Source: Temnopleurus reevesii
Taxonomy: Eukaryota; Echinodermata; Echinoidea; Temnopleuroida; Temnopleuridae
Direction of reading: 5' to 3'
DNA: 51,855 bases
Assembly: GCA_036244855.1 (NCBI GenBank)
Contig: BQKZ01001319.1
Span: forward strand, 50,597-102,451
The notes below the pieces were generated by a model. The model was not told where the DNA came from, made no database searches, and saw only the letters and a program-made list of their open reading frames with translations. The translations under genes were made by a program, and so were the position numbers. Shown here one piece after another: positions 1 to 12,500 of the stretch. Numbering within the stretch: position 1 is the first letter of the stretch; each line of letters begins with the position of its first letter.

Positions 1-178
1 CATGGTTATACGTACTTGAGCCAAGTTTGGTCAAAATCCGTCAAGCGGTTCTGAACTTATTGCGGTAACAAGGTCCGGACGGACGCACGGACAGACGCAC
101 GCACACACGGACGCACGGACGGACGGACAACCTGAAAACATAATGCCTCCGGCACCACCTTACGGTGGCGGAGGCATA
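1..178. mobile_element. Right-end fragment of the minisatellite TIR element
   Basis: This matches the right end of the element at 20557-21437: ACTTGAGCCAAGTTTGG, the GCGGTTCTGAACTTATTGCG block, a GGACGGACGC tract, then AATGCCTCCGGCACCACC and GGCGGAGGCATAAA. It is cut by the window start. Confidence 0.75.
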
Positions 179-469
179 AAAAGCACTATACCAATTATTT
201 TTCACAAGAGATCAAGATTACTGTATTATATTCAATCTTTGACCATGGAATTTACATACATTCAGTCACTAAAATTTTGGCACTGCGTCAATATAGTTTG
301 AAGTGGTCATGACGTTTGTTTGATTATTTCATCTAATGACATTTGAATTCATGTTCATTCTATTGTTTCGTTTTATTGTTGTTTATTGTAGATTTGGATA
401 ACAAATACTAACCTTATAAAAGCTTCTTATTTTGCATGCCTGCTTGGGGAAAGAATGTAGAATACATAC

Positions 470-547
470 CTGACACATCGTTAGCATTCCTTGTATCTTC
501 ATGAATAGCAACAGGAAGCTGATAGGTTCGTATTGAAGCAGGAACGC
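470..547 (-). CDS. HUWE1: HUWE1 exon 54 (last in window)
   Basis: This exon has 78 coding bases (about residues 2605-2631) between a TTTCAG acceptor and a GTATGT donor. It enters and leaves in phase 1, matching the exon before it. The peptide ([18 protein letters not shown]) is only weakly alignable to the region after the acidic tract in other HUWE1 proteins. The call therefore rests mainly on splice sites and phase. Confidence 0.7.
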
Positions 548-3500
548 CTGAAATATCAACCAAATGAACAAATGTCAAGAAAGATATCCAAGTGGGAAAG
601 ACACGTTACAATTATTACTAACACCATTAGATTCAAATTTTTGTTTAATGCTTAGATGTCATTTTTTTAATGATAGATATTTGTAAAGTAATGGGATTTA
701 ACTCCCCTAAACAAAAAAAGCACTGCTGAAAATGAGAAAGGTCTCACAAACTGAATCCAATGGCACTGAGGCACCTACATCAGCAATATAATGCTATGCT
801 TATTGCCAGTGGAATACTGATTAAAAATTGATCAGAACTCAGAAAGCATGTGGTTTGGAATCAGTGAAATGATCAAGCTCTACTAACCAGAGCTCCCACA
901 AATGTTTATCATTCTTATTATCAAATCATTTTAATCTTCAAATATATAGTAGCCGCGAACATACAGAAACTTTAGGTGATTCCTTTTTTAGCAAAAGGTT
1001 TTCAAATATGAATGTAGCACTGGCTAAATCAGCTAAATTTTATTTCAATTAGTGGCAATGTCATTCCTTGCCTATACTTATTTCTAATTATTATTTTTTA
1101 ATTCTGTAGCCAACACGCTTACCAGAGAAAACAGGATCCAATTGAATGAGCATATCTTCATCCGTGTCTCCCATCCACATATCATCATCTCGTTCACCGA
1201 CCCGGAAGTAATCCAGATCTTCAGTGATGTCATAGTCTTCTGCATCCATTTCAGAACCATCATCATGGTCCTCCTCATCTTCCTCTTCTTCCTCCTCATC
1301 GTCCTCTTCATCTTCCTCATCCTCTTCTCCTTCATCCTAGATGGTAAAAGAGGGATATGAAAGCAATTGATATTTATCAACCTGAAATTGAATATATTTG
1401 GATTGGCAATTCTAATAATGAATTCATCTCATATTACATGTTTTACTTGACAATAAAGTGAAAGGACACTCTGCTCTCCAGATGTCATAGAATTCTTCCT
1501 TATTGTTAATCTATGGTGTTTGAGAATGTCACATGTTAATGATCAAACATTAATGTATACACATTGATCAATCTTGTATATTTTTTTTTTTCAGGGATAC
1601 CAGAATTTCATGAGACCATTTTTTTTCGACATTTCCCTGATTTGAGGCATATTATGTTCAAACTTCTCATTCATGCGCTGGGAACCATGCAATATATACA
1701 TTTGTGTCCTCATGCAAATTGAAAAAATAAAATTGTAAATGAGCAAATTTCTTGTATTACCTGTCTGTCTTCATTGCCGTCATCAGAATCACTTTCAGCT
1801 GCAGAGTCTTCGTCCTGAACACTGTCGTCATCAGCATCAATGTCTGCAGCACAAACAAATGGAAAATGAGAAGATTGTTTTAGTAATATTCATTAAAGAA
1901 TTTGGTCCAATTACATTACATTTTTAGCAAATTCTATCGACTGTCACTCAACCAAACCAGGAATGTATTGATTGTGACATTCAGTGAATATTTTCACTAT
2001 GATAGTTGTCGTGAAATTTTCTCAATTTATAGTATTTGACTAGAGCCCAATGCAAGCTCAATACTGACCAGGTTAAGTTTCCTAACTAACAAATCAGAGT
2101 ACTGTGATCTCGACCTAGAATCTGAAATCTCTTCTTCTAATGCAAACATAGATGGTCGACATCTATACATCTTATATCTTATAAACGAATACGTATCTGA
2201 TCTGCGCAACTGTGCACATCAGATGCGAACTCGGTTTCTACCATCCAAAAGCCACCATCCACCAATTTCGCAAAACACACTAATGACTATGTTGACCCCT
2301 CATCTCAGATCAACCAAATGTTGATCCATCTCTTCTCCATCACCTGTCATTGTAAAAACCATCTCATTCTTAGTGTAACCCTAAAATGACCATCGATAAT
2401 GACTAACCTGTTCTGACTCAATGATGACTATGTTAACTCATCTCCACATCACCAAGAAATTGATCCGTTTCTTCTCCATCATTTGTCATTGAGATCACCA
2501 TCTCATTCTTATTGTAACCCTTCAATGACCCTTCATAATGACTAACCTGTTCTGACTCCAAGATGACTATGTTGACTCCTCATCTCGTCATCTTCAAGAG
2601 ATTGATCCATCTCTTTTCCATCATCTGTCATTGTAATCGCCATCTCCTTATTATTGTACCCCTACAATGACCATCTATTATGACTAACCTGTTCTGACTC
2701 CATCATGACTATGTTGACTCCTCATCTCAGCATCACCAAGAGATTGATCCATCTCTTCTCCATCATCGGTCATTGTAATCACCATATCATCTTGAGACGC
2801 TTCACCTACAAAATGAAAAAGGGGGAAAAATAATTGGTTCCAATTCTGGCATCCCTGCAAAAGATCTGATTTGACATACACACTTCTTTAGTATAATAGC
2901 TATAGTAGAATATGTTTGTCACATACAACAAAATAATTGAAATCACACTTGAATTAGGAAAGATGCAAATGCTTATATAATTGAGGCTAAGAGTAACAAA
3001 AAAATGCTACTTTTGTGATGTCCAAGCTGGCAATCTCTTTTAAAATTGGGTACTATCTATCTATCTCTCACATGAGAAGAGCAAGGGAAGGAATTTAATG
3101 GAATAACTTACCTGCTTGATCTACGAATGCTGATCTAAGAGAGCCAAGTCTCTCTGGTCCAGTGGCGATGAGAGTCTCTCCTAAAACCTCAGCTCTGGCT
3201 CCAGATCTATCTAGGAGCTCGTCAACAATACATTCAAGGTCTGTCTGATCCTACAAACAAAACAGAAAATATAACACACAGTGATGAACTATGACATAAA
3301 ACGCATGAATGGTTTCTTGTAAAACTGCAGCTCTAAGAAGGTGTTGTTCAAAATGAACTGTAAATCAACTGCAACTTTGCAAATTGTAACGCTCATTTTC
3401 ATTTGCGCACGGTATGCGCATTTAACAAGACGCGTATATGGCTTTTCTATTTTTCCCCCTCACTTATAACATTAGCTGAATCAGAGTCTGACCACACAAA

Positions 3501-6500
3501 ATATATCATATATCTGATTGAAAATTCTATGAAGTAAAAATTTGAAGTGTGCTTGGAGCTAGATGTGACTAATCTTTAAGTTTCAAACTGATTAATCCTT
3601 TTTAGCCATTCAAGTGATGGCTGAATCAATATAAAACACAACAAAATTTAATAAGTTGTGTGAAAATGTCATCACTTTTCAACACCTTATAGTAACCACA
3701 TGCATAATTTCTTTTAAATAAATGAAAGAATAAACAGTCCTTGGAGGAATGTGATCATACTTACATCTAAATCAGTTGAGTCTTGGGTGTCTTCCTGAAC
3801 TCCTAACACATTGGCAACAGTCTCCCGATCTGAAGAAACAAAACAAAAGCAAAATCAATAATCCGTGAATTTACAGTAAAAGACAGGTAAACAAAACTAT
3901 CACTCTGATATCATTTTGTAAAATACATTCATTGTAAGCACCATGCATATCTTTCCACAACAATGATGAACATGATGAGCATTCTACATGAGGGTTAAAT
4001 GCTAAAGGTCTAAACCATGCACTGCTTGCAATACCTTGACAAAGAAAGCTTTGAAGACCTCCATGCCCCGTACAACTTGTAAAAATCATCTTTATGAAAA
4101 ATGATTTATCAACTGCTCTGTAAGAAAATGTGTAAACTGCTGATTTTCACAAAATGTACGGGTGCCTTTCACAAATATTCACAAATGATGAAACAACAAA
4201 TTGCAAAAGTCCCTTGATATTCATGAAAGCCTCTTATTTATCATGCTCGATTTGAGGAAAGGGTGGGGAGAGATAAAAAGGGAGAAACAAGAGTGTGGGT
4301 GTGTTGGACATTGCAATGAATTCATCTGTTTTCTTCTCTCTTTTGGTCAGGATTACTTGGTTTTTTTATTCAAGGTTTTGAATGATACAAAAATATATGT
4401 GAGGAATCAAATATCAATTATATTTTATTTTGCCTAACTTGGGACTAAAAAAAAATGTTATTTGTGACTGGGGAGGAAAATCATTAAGTTCAACAGGCTT
4501 AAATTAACCCTGAAAGTGTAATACACACTCAGAATTCATTACAAAAAGGATGAATGCATAATTAATTTTTCATCATTGTTGTCATTAATTTCATTTGAAA
4601 ACAAAAATGTTTGAATGGACTGCTGACCTTCAATATAGGGATTTTGTGTACTAAGGGTATTCAATAAAAAGAATACAAAGATAAAAATCATATAAAAACA
4701 CAGGTGAAGTGGGTATTACACATAACACAAAGGTAGATCATGCAGGATTTGAAGTTGAGAGCTTTTATATTTGGCAGAAAATACAAGAAATTAAAACAAA
4801 CTGTTAGAGGTACATTCAATGATCACCAAAACTTGAACATTCAATATGAATATAATGGGGATTTTAAAATCTATACCAAATCAAGGAAAATGTGATTTCA
4901 ACATGTTAATTTTTTTTTTTTACTATGATATGTAAAATTAGTAGGATGTTATGTGTTATACTGGATATCCCAATGAGAAAAGAAAGTATAATATTAGAAC
5001 TAATGAATCAAATACATATAAGACAAAGCTGGTCCAAAAGCTTGTTTAAAAAATAGCAAATTTGATTATTTTTCGTCCACGATGCCATGCACAGGTAAAA
5101 TATTACAGCAGATGATCGGAGATGTTTTGTGCATAATTGGGGATTAGTGAATAAGACAACATAGAATCCAAACTAAAGAGCGACAAAAGAACTAAAATGG
5201 AGGGTGCATATGCCATGTATGTTATGATCAGAGGCAGATTCTGACCTGCATTGGCACGGCGGCTGGCACCACCACCAACACCACCACCAGCACCGCCATG
5301 TGCAGAGCGCTGGATGGCTGCGTCCATACTATAATGTAAACCTGTACCTCCTGAACAGAAAAGTTGACAGGACACAATGTTATGTTCTGTGCTTCTCTTT
5401 TATCAAAACACGCCCATCTTAGCATGTTGCAGTTGGAAATGGTGGGGAGGGGTGGAATTCACTGAATTCAAGTATCAAGAGAAACTGAATACTACTTCTA
5501 AGTCGAAGCTTGTAATACAAAACTATACAGATTGATCTTACAAGAGACTGCATTCATTAATTGAGTTATAACTTGGTTAACACAGCAACCAAAAGAAAAC
5601 TTCAGTCAATGCTAAAAGAGAAAGAAAACTTTCAGCCAATTTCATCAGTGCTTTCTGATGTGAAATCAAACTAGATAAAGGATTACAAACAACAATATCA
5701 GATAATACTGCTGTAACAAAAAAAAGTGTGGCTTACAAGAGAAAATTTGCATCCTTAATTCATATCTTAACCAATTGGATAAAACTTTTAAAAATTTGTA
5801 AATAGAAATGATATACAATTGGAAAATGTGAAAACTTTTTGTCAAGATTGTTGGTTGTTACTTGATGTTATGAATATTTTTCATGTATGTATGGGCAAGG
5901 TACCAAGTTCAAATTCTGAACAGCATCAAAATATGTTAAGAATTAACTTAATGGAAAATTTTGATTTCATGCAGAATGACAAAATGTTATCATTGTGTAA
6001 GATTTTTCTTAAACTATTTAATGAGAAAGAAAGAGATAACTGTGCAGATCATAAGAACTAACCCGTAGCATCGGTGGTAGAAGCGGAGCGTTGATCAATG
6101 ACGTGAGCACCATTCTTGACCCTACCAATCCCTCTCAGTCCCACTGGAGGATGATTGACAATCCTTGATAACGTCTCCAGTGGCTTGAGGGCAGAGTTGA
6201 CAGTGGACGCCATGTTGGGACTAGACAAGTCCAAGGAGTGTGGAACCCTGGCTAGGTCGGTGACGAGTCCCTTGCGAAGGAGGAGCCTGGTGATAATGTT
6301 CATACCACCCAGCTGGTTCTTGTAAGACGAGGTACCCAGCGTTGACTGGTGGGTGGTGCTTGATGGGCATGCTTCGATCATCACACAGATAAGCACTAAA
6401 TGAATAAATGAAATGAGAAATGAAACAATCGTTAGAATACATGAAGAAGATGAAATTAAGTTCTTTTTTTATTTCACCCCTTGATTAAAAGAAACAAATA

Positions 6501-9500
6501 TCATGATGATTTGGAAGTGTCACAACATTGTTAGGAGGAAATTTGTATTTATCAAAACATAATAAGGTGGTAAACTTTTGAATTCTTTCCTCCACAATCA
6601 GCATTGTTTTTTGAAAGTCAGAATTACAACTTTTTATCATTTTCTGATCATACTTTTCTTATGCTAGAAAGAAACAAGATACTACTTAAAAGAATTGAAG
6701 TACAATGAATCTCTTTGATTTTTCTCTCCATGAAAGGACGTAAAAGCATCTGGTATGCTTTACAACATATATTTACCATTCAATGTTCAAAGAAAAGACT
6801 AAGTAATGTAATAACATATTGACATACAAGACAGAAAATGCAAACTAACTTGTAAGAGCCTGTATGCGAGAATGTTTCTCACTACTCTCTGGCATAGCCA
6901 ACGCCCTGCCGAGGGCTCCTTTGATCTCTGTGACTAAGAGCATCTGTGCATCTGGGCTGTGGTTACTAGCAGCTATGCTGGCGAGCAGCACCTGTGCTAG
7001 TCCTGGACAGTCTTTGTCGCCTGCTTTCTGGCACTGTGGCAGGAGGTGGTCCAAGATGTAGGCCAAAGCAGTCCCATCCTGGAAGAACTAGAAAGATATT
7101 CACATGGTTATCAAGTTATTATCAAGTTGTATCATCTCATGAGCATTTCCCTATGTCTAGCGCATGCAAGAGCCATGCCATTCACCACTGCCAGGTCACT
7201 CTCTGTACAAGGTCATAACACTGTATTGCTGTTCAGAAGATGAGGCATAGTTTGACTATCCTGCTCACACTCACAGTCTGCAGAGCTCTCAGTGTACCCC
7301 CTTTTCAGCATGTTTCTAGAACAATAACTTTTTTACCTATTGCAAACAAAAACAAACACATGCAAAAAAAACAACTATCTAATTCTTATAGGGAGGTTCT
7401 AACTTTGCAATTTGCAAATTCATCACGACTTATCATTAAATCAAAACCAATAATTGCTAGTAATTTATCTTCCATTACAAAATAAATTTTTGTCAGACTA
7501 TACTAACAGACAGGCATGTGCATATTCGACAGAGCACAAGCTTCAATAGCATGCATGGGTATCAGAAAATTTGTCTGACATTGAGCAAATAAATGCAAAT
7601 CAATAAGCAAAAAGAAATGCAAAAACATTGATCAATGGCTTTTGATGTTGCACGAGCATGAAACCTCATTTCTACTGATAAAGAAATAAGGGCACTTTCT
7701 GGTGCACACATAAACAGAAAAGTAAAGCAAAATCAATAACAGAAGCAATTGCAAGAACAGATTACTGTTTCATCATTTAGAGGCAAAAAAATGCCATGCC
7801 TTTCAAATACTACAAAATATAACACACTTATGTAATGTGTACTCATCCAAGCGCATATTACAGAAATGACATTTGTAAACATTTACAATAATTCATATAA
7901 ATTTATACAAGATGGCATCATATTTTAATATAATTTATTTTGACTTACTTCTTTTACATGCTTTGTCTGTCCAGCTGTGTACTGGTACTGAGCTACAGCC
8001 TGTGCAATGCCCGAGTATGACATGACCAGTTCAGCTAGAAGACGTAGGATGGCAGATTTGGGGATGAGAGGCTTGCTCTTGGAATTCTCATCTTTCCCCA
8101 AGCCTGGTGTTACTGTTGCACCTGAAGATGAGGCAGCCACTTTCTTGGAGTCTGCGGTGGATGGAGTGCTCGCTGCTTCTGAACTAGATGATGCAGCATC
8201 ATGAGGCTGTGAATGAAATCATTGAAGGGATTTAATAGCCAATCTACGAGATATTATGGAAACAGAAATCACTTTAAAATTGTTTTATCTTTACAAATGA
8301 TTTGATTCTTCAGAGTGGTTCTGATGAAATGACCGTTCTTCAAAAGAGGCACAAGTGACAGTAACCTTTTCTTCTGACTTCCAATGTCACTGAGCGCTGG
8401 ATTTCCATTACAATTCTGACATGAAACAACAACATTTGTTTTAAATCCATGTTATATGATTACCATCGCACTTCTAATTTGATTATAATGCTGCTTAACA
8501 TTTACAAGTATATGTATCTCCATTCTACCTCATTATTTTGTATTTTTACAACAATATAATACAATACATAATATTCAGAACAAAGCTTGGCAAACTTTTC
8601 AAGCCATCTCACCTCTTCTTGCACAGCACCATCAGGGACGCTGTTGAGTCTCTCCGCCGTCCTGGGTGGCCCTCGCCTTCCACTGTAGATACCAAGCAAC
8701 CTGTCTCCTATCTCCCTCAGTCCCATCCCAATATCTTCTGACGTCTGGATGTCTGAGACAGCTGGAGCTGCTGTAGCTCCTTCAGGAATGGACCCTGCGG
8801 ATGTAGATGCAGCAGCACTGGATGGTGCTGATGTGGAAGCAGCAGGAGTTGGTTGTTTGGACTTTGGTTCCTTCTCATCTGTATTATAGTAAAATGTGTT
8901 ATAATAATAAAAAAAAAAATGAAACGACAGTTTGAGCATAGTGATCAAATGGTTCCTGTTCCTACCCTAATGTGAATATGAAATTCTCTGGTCTTTGGGA
9001 TATGATGATTTCGTGTACATTCTTCAAGAGCTAATGACCATGTAACTTATTTTTTCCCTGATCATATTGATCACAATGAGAGTAGAGGTACCTAATGTCC
9101 AGTGCTTTACGGCATTGACAAGCATAGTGGCACAGAGTGGTTAATTTCTTTCCTAACAGAATATGGGGAGGGGCTTTTGCACCATATGTTTTATTCTTCA
9201 CCTTAGGGAGTTACAAATGAGGCTGTCAATCACTTGTGCCTTTCTTGAAGAATCCAAAGGTGGATATCCATGACATAAGATTAGAGTATCTGTCTCATGT
9301 TGATTAAATAGATGATGATGATCATTACAATTTGGTCGTCTCATCTAGTATAATCGATGCATTGATTTTTTTTTTATTTTGCACATTTTAATTCTTTTCA
9401 AGGAACACGATAGATTTCATGTCACTTCTTTCAAACATGTGGATCCACTTAGGCAAATATACTAGAATTTGAATCTCTATGATCGAGGGTAGATTACAGA

Positions 9501-12500
9501 GACATGTTAGTAGTAGACAATGTGAGCAAACCCAAACAAGAATGAGGGTTACCTTGTTGTGAAGGTAGCATAGGTACAATCAAGGCATCAAGGAGATCAC
9601 ATAGAACATTCAGCATAGGTTCCTTGAGTGTTGGTGGTGTGAAGGCTTTAGGGGCAGAGGCTTTCAGCAGCTGCAGTGCATTGGGTCCTGTGAAACGGCT
9701 TTCATCTTCTTCCCCTAATGAAAGGCAAGATTGATCAGTAATAACACAAAACAATTAATGACAGAGAAAGACAGATAAACACAAATTAATAAAATCTAAT
9801 TAATCAGTAATGACTTTACAAACTAGTGCAAAATAATGGGACTATTCTATGCAAACAACCAAAGCCAAATATAGCCACAAATTCATTCACATGCGGATTG
9901 CTGGTATTTTGGTATGACATGGTTTGAGTACAAACCTACAACCTCCGTATTTTGATGACATTGCTCTATTGACTGAGACAAAACCTTGGACTGCAGAGGT
10001 GATTGTCCATTCCAATCATACGTCTTCTTTACATCTTCTCATAATTCAGAGATGCAAACTATATTGGAATATGCACAATGTATATTTTCAGAACAGTTCA
10101 AGGCTTTCATCACAAGCCAATGACTAAGAGTATGAATATCTTTGTTATGTTTTCCCTCTCTTTAATTCAGCATTGCATAATACCCATTCTAATTTTGACC
10201 TCATGTATATTCCCGAACGGTTGGCATCTGTGATGGTACCTGCATGGATATTACCTACAATTATTTATTCACAGAAAATAAACCAACATGAATGACTGTG
10301 TGCCTTGGATTTAACGCTGGAGAATTGTGGAGTTGAAACCTACCTCTCTTTGCAGGTGGAAGTGCAATCTTGAGACTCCCCTTGGCCGAGTTGAGAAAGA
10401 GCTCCTGATCCCGACAAGCTAGAGGTCCAAGTTTCCTCAGTACAAAATTCATCTCCCTGCACCCAACACTACCTAGGGCAACATTGCATGTGTTACATCC
10501 AACTCCCTTGTTGGCTACTGCATAGATTAACTGCATTCAAGGAAACAAACAGGCAAAATGTGATTAATCTTTCAACTATTTTTGGACATAGGTCAATAAA
10601 TTTTTAGAGCACACAATTCACCCAAAATATCCCTTTCATACATCCCTGATCTCTTTCAAAATATTATATTAATCTGATGAATTCATTGATGAATAATTGC
10701 ATCATCATGTTGAAATAATTCATAAGTGTTATTTATACATTGCATCTTTTCATATAGTTCATAACTTGTAGCACATGATTTCTTCGTTTGAATGCAGCAA
10801 CATTGTAAGAGCCATAATACTTTCCCCATCGGATTTACAAACATCACTTACAACATAAGTTCATGAGGCCGAGCCAAAAGAGTTGTGACAGATTCTTCAA
10901 ATAACTGAACTTGTTCAGAATGGGAGAGGAACTTACCTTATCCATAGTATTCTGGAGCACCGTTTTCTCTTCAAAGACATGTCTGAGAAGAAGATTAGCT
11001 AGGATTGGGAAGCTATTGAAGGAAGATGCCTGGGTCAGAGACAACAAGAGACACGGTCCACCAAGCTCAGCAAACAAGAGAGCACTGGTATGGTCCCTGG
11101 TGAAGCGTAGACATATCCTCAGCACAGCATGCATCGTGTCTGGATCTACCGGCACGCCGATCAGACCAACGCATGCCCTGTGATGGAAGTCAGAGATAAA
11201 ATTGAATGGTTATGAGGGAGATTTTATGCAGCTTAGTAATTCCTAAAGGATAATAATGATCCTCATCATTCATAAAAAGTCATAGTTTTCGCTCCTATGA
11301 AGCGTTACGAACTCTGCGGCCATTAGGACATTCACTACTTCCACTTCTTACAGTATTGAGCTTTGTAATCTTTGGCTATCATACTCATAAATTCATTGAA
11401 AAACTTATAGGAACATGCTAAGAAAAGCACAAAAAAAAATCAGTGAAATTACATAAAGTTAAAAAATTTTGGTTTCAAAGAATGACATCTGCAATGCTTA
11501 CAAAGCTAAGTAACACTTCAAGAATATGAATTATAAATTATGTCAATTATAATTCACAATGTGAATTTAATACATTTTATAACACATTGCAAGTAAGTAG
11601 AGGGTTAAACAAATTATTGTACCTGTCCAGCTTTGCTTACCTGATGAGAGTAGGAATTTCTTTGTCTCCTAGTCCTTGAATCTCAACTATTTCAGGTTCT
11701 TTGGCAAATGAATCATCCTTGCTATCTTGACTTGTTCCTGCAACTAAGACCAAGTGGCACAATACAGAGTATCAACTACAATGTTCAAAAACTTATAACT
11801 GTGGCATTTCCAGGAAAGTAAACCCCTTCACTACATCGGAAAACTATCATATACTTATACACATTCGAGCCATCATATGTTTTTAATGGTCAATGTCTAT
11901 CTAGGTTGATTTATAGTGATTTATCAAAAGTTTTTGTTAAAACCTGTGACTCTCAACCTTTTTTAGGGGCCCTTGTCAAGAATAAGTTTACCTTGACTCA
12001 AATAACACCTTTGCTTCATACATCCTTTCATAACTTCCATAAAATAAAAAACTTTGACTTATTACATCTTGAACATGACATTTCAATGAGTAGAATGAAT
12101 CAAATTAACTGTACATCAAATATATCAAATAAAATTACCTTCTGTCTTTGGAGTGGCCAATTCTAGACTTTCACTGGTCTTGAGTTTCTTTGCTTCTCTC
12201 TCTCCGTCATCATCTTTCTTATCCCCTTTATCTTCCTCAGTCTTAGGAGTAGGTAAGGCTTGCATGATGGGTCTCTTGTTCATGGTCTCTTCATTCACCT
12301 GGCACAGCAAGCGGCAAAGATATAAAATTCCTTGTTTTACAATTTGTTTAATTCCAATTTGGGCCATTCTATGAGCTAAACATGTGTGGGTTGTCCCCAG
12401 TAATTAGTTGCCCATTCAACAGCTATTTTCCCTAAAATGTATATATATACTAACAATTTTTCTATAATTTACAATAAAACATTGAGAAACTATTAAAATA

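Noticed and set aside
1142..1360. Plus-strand hydrophobic open frame (72 codons, Leu/Ile/Phe rich)
   Set aside because: It is the antisense of the acidic exon: the complement of GAG/GAT triplets reads as Leu/Ile/Phe/Ser. No independent support.
11906..12166. Plus-strand open frame of 86 codons
   Set aside because: AT-rich intron sequence that runs into the antisense of exon 39; no recognisable domain.
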